DNA of 5,391 bases from an uncultured Collinsella sp. (GTDB taxonomy: Bacteria; Actinomycetota; Coriobacteriia; Coriobacteriales; Coriobacteriaceae). The DNA lies in assembly GCA_905210085.1 (NCBI GenBank), contig CAJLVJ010000075.1, positions 1 to 5,391 of the forward strand. The letters are read 5' to 3'. The position numbers were made by a program, and so were the translations under genes. Below, in pieces: positions 1 to 5,310 of the stretch. The number at the start of each line of letters is the position of its first letter. The stretch's first letter is position 1. The notes beneath the pieces were generated by a model. It was not told the origin of the DNA. It searched no databases and was given only the letters and a program-made list of their open reading frames with translations.

Positions 1-91
1 CGATGATGGCCTTCTTGCCCTTGAGGTTCTTCACCTCGTGGCGAGCGCCCTCACCAAAGTACAGATCGCGAGGATTGGTAAAACGTCCCAT
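1..91 (-). CDS. Iron-containing alcohol dehydrogenase, N-terminal fragment
   Basis: The reverse strand opens with ATG at 91-89 and reads 30 codons to the window edge, so only the N-terminus is visible. The peptide begins MGRFTNPRDLYFGEGA and continues with a basic stretch ending LKGKKAII. This pattern (short aromatic start, FGEG turn, then K-rich lead into the first beta strand of the nucleotide-binding domain) is typical of group III Fe-dependent alcohol dehydrogenases of the butanol dehydrogenase type, which reduce aldehydes with NAD(P)H in the cytoplasm. The start is supported by a perfect AGGAGG on the minus strand (plus positions 98-103) six bases before the ATG. The metal-binding histidines and the substrate domain lie outside the window, so the substrate cannot be stated. 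The gene is divergent from the murT-gatD cluster. The family call rests on about 30 residues. Confidence 0.78.
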   Translation of the reverse strand, partial: MGRFTNPRDLYFGEGARHEVKNLKGKKAII

Positions 92-127
92 ACTGTGCCT
101 CCTAAACAAGCCCCTCTTAGACTTGCG

Positions 128-158
128 TATATAACGGAGCACCCAATTGGCTCCGTTA
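128..158 (-). promoter_or_regulatory. Candidate promoter -10 with adjoining 9-bp operator-like palindrome
   Basis: TAACGGAGC (132-140) and GCTCCGTTA (150-158) form a perfect 9-bp inverted repeat around a 9-nt centre (141-149). Read on the minus strand, the repeat runs directly into TATATA (133 to 128), a plausible -10 hexamer about 37 bases upstream of the alcohol dehydrogenase start. No good -35 is visible: the matching position holds ACGGAG, which lies inside the repeat arm. A palindrome filling the -35/-10 region is the usual place for a repressor or activator site. The alternative is a leader hairpin if transcription starts further upstream. The repeat is seen directly; its function is inferred. 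Confidence 0.4.
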
Positions 159-277
159 GGACCGGTTTGCGCGTTGCCGGCGATGACAATGCGCGATGTC
201 TAAACGTCTCAACGCTCAGACAAACACTATTTTACCGTTCTGGTTGGTCAGTTATTCACCTAAAGCCGACAATGATG

Positions 278-342
278 AAACGTTTTTTCTATCCCTGAAG
301 ACCCTTGTGGGGCATTCATACTCCCAAGCTGGGCAAACGTTT
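278..342. promoter_or_regulatory. Two CG-centred AAACGTTT palindromes
   Basis: AAACGTTT occurs at 278-285 (in the context TGAAACGTTTTT) and again at 335-342 (in the context GCAAACGTTTTA). The centres are 57 bp apart, and a related half, TAAACGTCT, lies at 201-209. LacI-family repressors commonly bind palindromes with a central CG, often flanked by TGAAA/TTTCA, so these could be operators for either divergent unit. An 8-bp AT-flanked palindrome can also occur by chance, so this is a weak call. Confidence 0.2.
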
Positions 343-548
343 TATCAGGGTTGACCACATATCCTGGGCAGGACTGTGCCCCTCCAAAATGCGCCCCGTT
401 CGCCGCCAAAAATCGACCGTTTGCGGCACCGTGATACCACTCAGTCGTCCAAGGTACCGACATTTGTGTGACATCCGTCTTCGTGGTGCAAAGGTGCACG
501 TCCAAGTGCGGCACCCCCGGTGTGCCACATGCGGGTAAACTAGAACCT

Positions 549-554
549 TATATA
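549..554 (+). promoter_or_regulatory. Candidate -10 element for the ST7-like/murT-gatD cluster
   Basis: TATATA at 549-554 lies 38 bases before the first gene's ATG, in a locally AT-rich patch within GC-rich surroundings. The expected -35 window (about 525-532) contains CCACATGC, which does not resemble TTGACA. Either the promoter is activator-dependent or the real one lies elsewhere. GTAAACT at 535-541 is a possible alternative -10. Confidence 0.3.
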
Positions 555-580
555 GAGACATTTGAACCCTAACCGCAGCA

Positions 581-587
581 AAGGAGG
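581..587 (+). promoter_or_regulatory. Shine-Dalgarno site that fixes the start at 592
   Basis: AAGGAGG lies four bases before ATG 592. The reading frame stays open upstream to a TTG at 562, but using that start would place this strong Shine-Dalgarno inside the coding sequence and add an unconvincing leader (MNPNRSKGGP). The spacing of four bases is short but workable. The site therefore decides for ATG 592. Confidence 0.8.
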
Positions 588-591
588 CCCC

Positions 592-1668
592 ATGGCATTC
601 GATCCCATTCAAGAGGATTGCCATCGCCTCGTTCTTGAGGCCTTGCGCCGCGACAATATCCCGCTCACCGACGCTGCCGCCGTAGAGCGTCTGATGGAAC
701 AATTCACCCGCAACCCCGCACCGCTCATCGTGCACGACCGCGACCGCGCCGGGCACCTCATTGCCAAGGTGGTCGAGGCTGTCGACTACCGCATTCCCTT
801 TATCCCTGACGATACCCAGGCAGAGCAGGAAGAGGCAGCTGCCGAGAACATGCTCCGCGAGGCGGCCGCACTCGATCCGGCCAACTGGGACGCCCAGCGC
901 ATGCTGACGGCGCTCACCGCCGAATCCAACGAGGAATACGTACAGTATCTGGTGTCCAAGTGCGACGAGGTGGAGCACGATCTGGCGCTCAAGATCGCCT
1001 CGGCGCAGGACCCCTACGAGCGTGAGGCCGCAGGCGACCTTATGCGCCGTCCCTACCTGCGCTGGCTTGCCGCCCTTGCGTCACGCGCCCTCATTAGCGG
1101 CCGCTATCGCATGTCGCTCGAAGCCGCAAATCGCAGCTTGGACTTTGCGCCCAACGACCCCGCCGGTGTCCGCCACACCGCGATGCTCGCCATGGCAAAG
1201 CTCGAATACCCCGTCGAGGAGCTCAAGCGCTTTCGCTCCGCCCACTCCGTGCCGTACCTCGCGAATACCCCACTGCGCCGTCGTCCCAAGGACGCGGAAC
1301 GCGACTTGGACCCGTGGACGCTCATCGCGCTGATGAGCGCTGCCTGGCGCGAGCTGGACTACGAGGGCGCCGAGCACTACTTGCGCATCCTTGCGCGCTC
1401 GTGCCCGCACGCAGCCGAGGCACTCTATTTCCAAACCGAGTTTCCCGATGGCGTCTATGCCCGCGTCAACGTGGGTGCGGGCTCCACCGACGAGCTCGTC
1501 CTTGCGCTGTCCGAGGCAACACCGGTGCTGCAGGAGGGTCTGGGCGCCCCCGACAACGCCAGCTTTGCCGCCTGGGTCGCCACCAACGACATCGTGCGCT
1601 CCCAAATCGACGAGCGCATTCTGCGCGCGGCCGAGCAGGGTTTGCCGTTTAAGGGAGGAGACCTCTAA
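592..1668 (+). CDS. ST7-like / TPR-type helical repeat protein (first paralogue)
   Basis: This encodes a 358-residue soluble protein with no signal peptide or membrane segment. It is acidic and alanine-rich, with predicted all-helical content. Residues 152-163 (RRPYLRWLAALA), followed by GRYRMSLEAANRSLDFAPNDPAGVRH at about 170-195, match the pattern I know from ST7-domain TPR proteins: RPYMR..., a G.R..EA helix, then L.PNDN.G.R. A second helical pair runs through residues 239-280 (DPWTLIALMSAAWRELDYEGAEHYL...), and a C-terminal GSTDELVLALSEATPVLQEGLGAP at 297-320 also resembles that family. TPR-like scaffolds normally bind proteins; no catalytic motif is visible. The ATG follows AAGGAGG (581-587). 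The TAA stop overlaps the next gene's ATG as TAATG, so the two are translationally coupled. It resembles the next gene's product throughout. The ST7 assignment is from memory of the family pattern, and the biological role is unknown. Confidence 0.85.
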   Translation: MAFDPIQEDCHRLVLEALRRDNIPLTDAAAVERLMEQFTRNPAPLIVHDRDRAGHLIAKVVEAVDYRIPFIPDDTQAEQEEAAAENMLREAAALDPANWDAQRMLTALTAESNEEYVQYLVSKCDEVEHDLALKIASAQDPYEREAAGDLMRRPYLRWLAALASRALISGRYRMSLEAANRSLDFAPNDPAGVRHTAMLAMAKLEYPVEELKRFRSAHSVPYLANTPLRRRPKDAERDLDPWTLIALMSAAWRELDYEGAEHYLRILARSCPHAAEALYFQTEFPDGVYARVNVGAGSTDELVLALSEATPVLQEGLGAPDNASFAAWVATNDIVRSQIDERILRAAEQGLPFKGGDL

Positions 1669-2711
1669 TGGATCCGAGCGTCTACATCCCCGCCTACCTG
1701 GAGCGCGCCTACCTTGCGTCGCACCCCGAACTCACCGATGCAGCACGCGAGCTTGTCCATAACGACATCAGCGCAAACCCTCACAAGTATGCGCAGACCG
1801 AGCATGCCCAAGCGCTGCTGTCCTATGCCGGCGTTCATCGTCATTTGCTTGACGAGCTTCGCCGCATCGAGGACATGGGCAGCGACGAGGAGTTTGAGCA
1901 GACGCGCAACCGTCTGTTCGACGATATGCGCGATGAGCTGCTCAAGATCGTCCGCGTCGATGCACTTGCCGTCGATGCGCAGCTGCTCGCCATCATCTTG
2001 GCCGACACTCCCGTCGATGCCTGCCTGGGCGACCTGATGAAGCTCGAGGCGAGCACCGCCGACTACCTGCAACAGAGCGTGCCCGGGTTTGATATGGAGG
2101 CCCCGCACTACTGGGCTAATTATGTTTTGGCCGACGGTGTCACCGCAGCAGACCTTACCGTGAGCGAGCCGGCGCTTATCGGGTGGCTCCACACGCTCGA
2201 GGCCATCTCGCAGCTGTGCATGGCGAGCGCTCGTTACCGTGCTGCTGCCAACTACGCCCGCCGCGTCCTTAAGGCAGAAGGTTATCCCACCCGAGCTGCC
2301 GGCACCGTGTTGCTCGCCCTCGCCCGCTTGGAAGACCAGGACGGCTTTTTTGCCCTGGCACATCAGCTCGAGGAACAAATGGGGGCAGACGCACTCGAAA
2401 ACTCTCCTTGGTACCTGCTCGCCCGCACGATCCTGCTGTTCAAAACAAACAAGATGCGCCCGGCGACGCGCGCGCTGCGTGAGTTCGCTAACCGTTGCGA
2501 GGGCGGCGCGTTCTTCTTGCTGAATCCGGTGTACCAGACGCCGTACCTTCCCTGCCGACCCGAGCCACGCGACCCCTGGGACCTCTCGCACCAGGCCGTC
2601 TGGGAAGCCGACGGCATTATCTCGGACACCCCCGACTTTGCCCCCTGGGCCAATGCCTGCGAAGACGTATCGCAGCTTGCCCAGGAATTTGCGCGCCGCT
2701 ACGGCTTTTAG
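1668..2711 (+). CDS. ST7-like / TPR-type helical repeat protein (second, diverged paralogue)
   Basis: This encodes a 347-residue soluble helical protein without a signal peptide or membrane segment. The ATG overlaps the upstream stop by one base and is preceded by AAGGGAGGAG (1651-1660) with a 7-base spacer, a clear translational coupling. Three blocks align by eye with the upstream protein: residues 90-134 here with 88-131 there (shared VDAQLLA / WDAQRML core); residues 172-222 with 157-205 (shared RYR...A..A.R.L and ALARLE / AMAKLE); and residues 245-294 with 239-287 (shared PW.L.A, R..A..C). The family hallmark PNDP turn of the first protein is replaced here by GYPTRAA, so this copy is more diverged. 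The C-terminus has a distinct Trp/Pro-rich patch (PRDPWDLSHQAVW at about 300-312). No enzymatic motif is seen. A heteromeric pair with the upstream product is plausible given the coupling, but that is inference. Confidence 0.85.
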   Translation: MDPSVYIPAYLERAYLASHPELTDAARELVHNDISANPHKYAQTEHAQALLSYAGVHRHLLDELRRIEDMGSDEEFEQTRNRLFDDMRDELLKIVRVDALAVDAQLLAIILADTPVDACLGDLMKLEASTADYLQQSVPGFDMEAPHYWANYVLADGVTAADLTVSEPALIGWLHTLEAISQLCMASARYRAAANYARRVLKAEGYPTRAAGTVLLALARLEDQDGFFALAHQLEEQMGADALENSPWYLLARTILLFKTNKMRPATRALREFANRCEGGAFFLLNPVYQTPYLPCRPEPRDPWDLSHQAVWEADGIISDTPDFAPWANACEDVSQLAQEFARRYGF

Positions 2712-2756
2712 CGACGCGATCGCCCCGACCATGTCATCTATGTTAGGAACGGCTTC

Positions 2757-4934
2757 ATGAACCTCCGCTCATCTCTCGCCTGCACCTCGAGCGATATCGC
2801 CCGCTGGGGACTGCGCTCTGTCCTCAAGCGCCAGGGTGGCGTGCTTCCCGGCCGCATCGCCATGAAGATCGACCCCGAGCTGCTAAGCGACCTCGCGAGC
2901 CTGGTCGACCGCAGCGTGGTGATCACCGGCACCAATGGCAAGACCACCACCTCCAACCTCATCGCCGACGCCGTTGCCGCCAGCGGCGCCACCGTGGTAT
3001 GCAACCGCGCCGGCAACAACATGGAGCCGGGCGTGGTGGGCGCACTGCTCGAAGCGCGCAGCGGCCTCAAGCGAGCCGGCGGCGGCAAGCGCGTGGGCGT
3101 TTTTGAATGCGATGAGCTCTACACCGTGCGCGTCCTGCCCAAGCTCAAGCCGACGTACTTCGTGCTGCTCAACCTGTTCCGCGACCAGCTGGATCGCTAT
3201 GGCGAGATCGATCACACCCAGGAGGTCATCGCCCATGCGTTGGAGCTCTCGCCGACAACAACGCTTATCTACAACGCCGACGACCCGCTGTGCGCCTCGA
3301 TTGCCGCGCGCGTTCCCAACGCGAGTATTGCCTTTGGCATCGACGGCGCCACCGGCACCGAGTCCGACCGTATTAGCGACTCGCGCTTTTGCTCGCAGTG
3401 CAACGCCCCGTTGGAGTACGACTATGTGCAGTATGGTCAACTCGGCGCCTACCATTGCCCCTCGTGCGGTTGGGCACGCCCCGCACTGGTCCGTCGCGTG
3501 ACGAGCGTGGAGCTCGGCTGCGACGGCTACGGCTTTGACTTGAACTTTGGACCCGATGCTGACGCACCTGCCACGCACATTGCCACGCGCTATAACGGCC
3601 TGTATATGGTCTACAACGTTGCCGCCGCCTTCTTTGCGGCGTGCGAGCTGGGCGTGGACGCAGCTCACCTGCAGCCCACGCTCGATGCCTACGTCCCCGC
3701 CGGCGGACGCATGGGCCGCTGGGAAATCGCTGGCCGTACCGTCGAGGCCAACCTGGCCAAGAATCCCGTGGGCTTCGACCGCCAGATCCAGTCCATTAAA
3801 ACGGCAGGCGGCAGGCTCTGCGCCTTCTTCCTCAACGACAACGATGCCGACGGCCACGATGTATCCTGGATCTACGACGTCGACTTTGAGCGCATCGCCA
3901 ACACGCCGGGACTTGTCGCCTTTGCCGGCGGCACGCGCGCACACGACATGCAGGTGCGCCTCAAGTACGCCGGCATCGATGCCGCGATTATCTCGGACGT
4001 CGCGCAGGCAATTGGCGCCGTGGCAGGTGAGGAGGCTGGCGACACTTTCTATGCCGTCGCCAACTACACGGCCTTTCCGCCGCTAGTCAAGGAGCTCGAT
4101 GGGCTGAAAGGCGCTGCCGCCGACGCTGTTGCCGGGCGCGCCGTAGCCCGTGCCGACGGCAGCGCTCTTCCTGTCGGCATCGCGCCAGTCGAGCTTTCGC
4201 GCCCGCTGCGCATCGTCTACCTGTACCCCGATGCCCTCAACCTCTACGGCGACGGCGGCAACGTTATCGCCCTCGAGCGTCGCTGCGCCTGGCGCGGCAT
4301 CCCCGTTCGCGTGGATGAGGTCCGCATGGGCGAGTCGCTCGATCTCACCGACGCCGACATCGTCATGATGGGCGGTGGCTCCGACCGCGATCAGCTGGCC
4401 GTGGCACACGAGCTGTTCGCTCAAAAAGACAAGGTCGCGGCCTATGTTGAGGACGGCGGTTCGCTGCTCGCCATCTGCGGCAGCTATCAGCTGCTCGGCC
4501 GTTCGTACTATATGGGCGAGAATCGCATCGAGGGCCTGGGCGTCATTGCCGCCGAGACCGTGCGCGGCTCCGACCGCCTAATCGGCAACGTCGCCGTCAA
4601 GACCGACCTGGCACCCGAGCCCTTTGTGGGGTTCGAGAACCACGGCGGCCGCACCCTGCTCGATGCAGAGGCCACGCCGCTCGGAACGTCCGTCGTCACA
4701 GGTACCGGCAACAACGGCGACGATGGCTTTGAGGGTCTCATCTACAAGGGCGTCATCGGCACGTACCTGCACGGGCCGGCACTGCCCAAGAACCCCGAGC
4801 TCGCCGACTGGCTCATCGCCCACGCTCTCGAGCGCCGTGGCGATGCACAGACCACCGCCCTGCTGCCGCTCAAACCCCTCGACGACGCTTACGAGCACGC
4901 CGCCCACGACGCCGCCATGAAGCTCCTCCCCTAG
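2757..4934 (+). CDS. murT-gatD: MurT-GatD fusion: lipid II isoglutaminyl synthase (glutamine-hydrolysing)
   Basis: One 725-residue polypeptide carries both subunits of the enzyme that amidates the alpha-carboxyl of D-Glu in the lipid II stem peptide to D-isoglutamine, using ATP and glutamine on the cytoplasmic side of the membrane. Residues 1 to about 445 are MurT. They include the Mur-ligase P-loop GTNGKTT (58-64), FECDELYT (117-123), LNLFRDQLDRYGE (138-150), a zinc ribbon inserted in the middle domain (C212/C215 and C234/C237), and the MurT C-terminal domain with NDNDADGHDVSWIYD (360-374). D374 sits where MurT supplies an aspartate to the GatD active site. Residues 450-482 are an Ala-rich linker. 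Residues 483 to about 692 are GatD, a CobB/CobQ-type class I amidotransferase: LYPDALNLYGDGGN (489-502), nucleophile C574 in LAICGSYQLLG, R607, GFENHGG (625-631), and H672 in GTYLHGP. The UDP-binding N-terminal domain of classical Mur ligases is absent, as in MurT. The start has AGGA at 2745-2748, 8 bases upstream. It lies 45 bp after the ST7-like pair. All key residues are present, so it should be active. Confidence 0.95.
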   Translation: MNLRSSLACTSSDIARWGLRSVLKRQGGVLPGRIAMKIDPELLSDLASLVDRSVVITGTNGKTTTSNLIADAVAASGATVVCNRAGNNMEPGVVGALLEARSGLKRAGGGKRVGVFECDELYTVRVLPKLKPTYFVLLNLFRDQLDRYGEIDHTQEVIAHALELSPTTTLIYNADDPLCASIAARVPNASIAFGIDGATGTESDRISDSRFCSQCNAPLEYDYVQYGQLGAYHCPSCGWARPALVRRVTSVELGCDGYGFDLNFGPDADAPATHIATRYNGLYMVYNVAAAFFAACELGVDAAHLQPTLDAYVPAGGRMGRWEIAGRTVEANLAKNPVGFDRQIQSIKTAGGRLCAFFLNDNDADGHDVSWIYDVDFERIANTPGLVAFAGGTRAHDMQVRLKYAGIDAAIISDVAQAIGAVAGEEAGDTFYAVANYTAFPPLVKELDGLKGAAADAVAGRAVARADGSALPVGIAPVELSRPLRIVYLYPDALNLYGDGGNVIALERRCAWRGIPVRVDEVRMGESLDLTDADIVMMGGGSDRDQLAVAHELFAQKDKVAAYVEDGGSLLAICGSYQLLGRSYYMGENRIEGLGVIAAETVRGSDRLIGNVAVKTDLAPEPFVGFENHGGRTLLDAEATPLGTSVVTGTGNNGDDGFEGLIYKGVIGTYLHGPALPKNPELADWLIAHALERRGDAQTTALLPLKPLDDAYEHAAHDAAMKLLP

Positions 4935-4943
4935 CACCTCACA

Positions 4944-4978
4944 ACCACAAAGGGGACAGGCACCTTTGTGGTGGTTTT
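4944..4978 (+). terminator. Hairpin and short T-run after murT-gatD, possible terminator
   Basis: ACCACAAAGG (4944-4953) and CCTTTGTGGT (4963-4972) form a perfect 10-bp stem around a 9-nt loop. They are followed by GG and then TTTT (4975-4978). The stem begins 10 bases after the stop codon, so it suits transcription termination for the cluster. The T-run is short and separated from the stem by GG, so termination may be weak. The inner text GGGGACAGGCACC resembles a short interspersed repeat I recall from intergenic regions of several bacteria, so this could instead be a repeat-derived element. Confidence 0.5.
4967..4978 (+). repeat. 12-bp direct repeat, left copy
   Basis: TGTGGTGGTTTT occurs here and again, identically, at 5166-5177. 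The two copies are 199 bp apart and bracket the pair of 59-bp inverted-repeat units. This copy overlaps the right arm and T-run of the putative terminator hairpin. Confidence 0.6.
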
Positions 4979-4995
4979 GCCCCATCCCAGCTGTT

Positions 4996-5054
4996 TGTCT
5001 CAATCTGTAACATCTAGACCGTTAAAAGTCGTCTTACTGTTACAGAATGAGATG
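4996..5054. repeat. 59-bp inverted-repeat unit, copy 1
   Basis: The left arm TGTCTCAATCTGTAACA (4996-5012) and right arm TGTTACAGAATGAGATG (5038-5054) pair at 14 of 17 positions around a 25-nt loop (5013-5037). AGAC/GTCT inside the loop (5016-5019 with 5031-5034) can extend the stem. Two of the three non-Watson-Crick positions are the outermost ones, where a plus-strand RNA would form G-U wobbles. The unit is non-coding and lies between the murT-gatD terminator and tRNA-Glu. It could be a REP- or MITE-like element, a structured RNA segment, or a paired operator. Confidence 0.75.
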
Positions 5055-5075
5055 TTCGTCCCGACGCCTGCCTTT

Positions 5076-5134
5076 TGTCTCGATCTGTAACACATAGAGC
5101 CGATTTGCCCGCCCAGATGTTACAGATTGAGATG
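5076..5134. repeat. 59-bp inverted-repeat unit, copy 2
   Basis: The left arm TGTCTCGATCTGTAACA (5076-5092) and right arm TGTTACAGATTGAGATG (5118-5134) enclose a 25-nt loop (5093-5117), the same loop length as copy 1. Each arm is identical to its counterpart in copy 1 at 16 of 17 positions, whereas the loops agree at only about 8 of 25 positions. The unit starts exactly 80 bp after copy 1, with an unrelated 21-bp spacer between them. Conserved arms and geometry with drifted loops indicate selection on, or a common origin of, the paired ends. Confidence 0.75.
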
Positions 5135-5165
5135 TTTGAAGATCGGGATAGAGAGCCAGCTCCTA

Positions 5166-5177
5166 TGTGGTGGTTTT
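5166..5177 (+). repeat. 12-bp direct repeat, right copy
   Basis: This is an exact second copy of TGTGGTGGTTTT (first copy at 4967-4978). It lacks the hairpin partner arm and so forms no stem here. It may be a remnant of the same repeat family or the far boundary of an insertion. Confidence 0.55.
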
Positions 5178-5214
5178 CCAGTTTGTCAACGATATACGCG
5201 CCGGCAAAAAAGTC

Positions 5215-5223
5215 TGCTATACT
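5215..5223 (+). promoter_or_regulatory. Extended -10 promoter of tRNA-Glu
   Basis: TGCTATACT gives a TGn-extended -10 with the hexamer TATACT at 5218-5223. It ends 10 bases before the mature tRNA 5' end, which fits a very short leader. The matching -35 position (about 5195-5200) holds TACGCG, a poor match, so the promoter probably relies on the extended -10. The nearby TTGTCA (5183-5188) is too far away, with a 29-nt spacer. Confidence 0.65.
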
Positions 5224-5233
5224 CTTTCCCGCT

Positions 5234-5310
5234 GTCCCCATCGTCTAGCGGCCAAGGACGCCACCCTTTCAAGGTGGATATCGCGGGTTCGAATCCCGCT
5301 GGGGGCACCA
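5234..5310 (+). tRNA. tRNA-Glu (anticodon TTC), CCA encoded
   Basis: A complete cloverleaf can be drawn. The acceptor stem is GTCCCCA (5234-5240) with TGGGGGC (5300-5306), including one T-G wobble. The D stem is GTC/GAC (5243-5245 and 5257-5259). The anticodon stem is CCACC/GGTGG (5261-5265 and 5273-5277), with loop CTTTCAA and anticodon TTC at 5268-5270, which reads GAA and GAG glutamate codons. The T stem is GCGGG/CCCGC (5283-5287 and 5295-5299) with the standard loop TTCGAAT. The discriminator is A5307 and CCA is genomically encoded (5308-5310). All stems pair without mismatches, so the gene looks functional. Besides protein synthesis, Glu-tRNA(Glu) feeds tetrapyrrole synthesis in organisms with the C5 pathway; nothing here addresses that. 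Confidence 0.97.

Larger units (their letters stand above)
92..591. other. Divergent intergenic region, about 500 bp, no gene seen
   Basis: No reading frame here has a ribosome binding site together with a plausible protein. The short open frames are rich in Cys, His, Trp and Arg and look random. Base composition is less GC-rich than in the flanking genes, most clearly at 100-350. Contents, left to right: an inverted repeat at 132-158; two CG-centred palindromes at 278-285 and 335-342; a bulged stem CTTG(t)GGG/CCCAAG at 304-328; a GGGCA/TGCCC hairpin at 366-381; a GTGCA-aagg-TGCAC hairpin at 486-499; a GGCAC/GTGCC hairpin at 510-526; and a candidate -10 at 549-554. The region probably holds control elements for both divergent units. 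Confidence 0.6.

Noticed and set aside
305..538. A possible small plus-strand gene of 77 codons in the intergenic region
   Set aside because: No Shine-Dalgarno precedes it, and its composition (many Arg, Cys, His and Trp) looks random.
562..591. An upstream TTG start for the first ST7-like protein
   Set aside because: It would place the strong AAGGAGG site inside the coding region. ATG 592 fits the ribosome binding site.
316..978. A minus-strand open frame extending from the first ST7-like gene into the intergenic region
   Set aside because: It is antisense to the N-terminal part of a supported gene, its intergenic part is Arg/Thr/Trp-rich and random-looking, and I saw no plausible start context.
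1665..2732. A minus-strand open frame of 355 codons, slightly longer than the plus-strand gene it overlaps
   Set aside because: The plus frame has a strong ribosome binding site, TAATG coupling to the upstream gene and a protein that resembles its neighbour. The minus frame is a by-product of GC-rich third positions and its product resembles nothing I know.
2883..3944. A long minus-strand open frame inside murT-gatD
   Set aside because: It is antisense to a clearly recognised MurT domain; its Gly/Ala/Val-rich product is a typical GC-bias shadow.
4996..5134. A short CRISPR array or remnant
   Set aside because: The four 17-nt copies alternate in orientation and form hairpin pairs with loop and spacer lengths of 25 and 21. 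A CRISPR array has same-direction repeats, usually longer than 20 bp, and no cas gene is present.
5183..5188. TTGTCA as the -35 box of the tRNA-Glu promoter
   Set aside because: It is 29 bases upstream of the TATACT hexamer, far beyond the 16-18 base spacing required.
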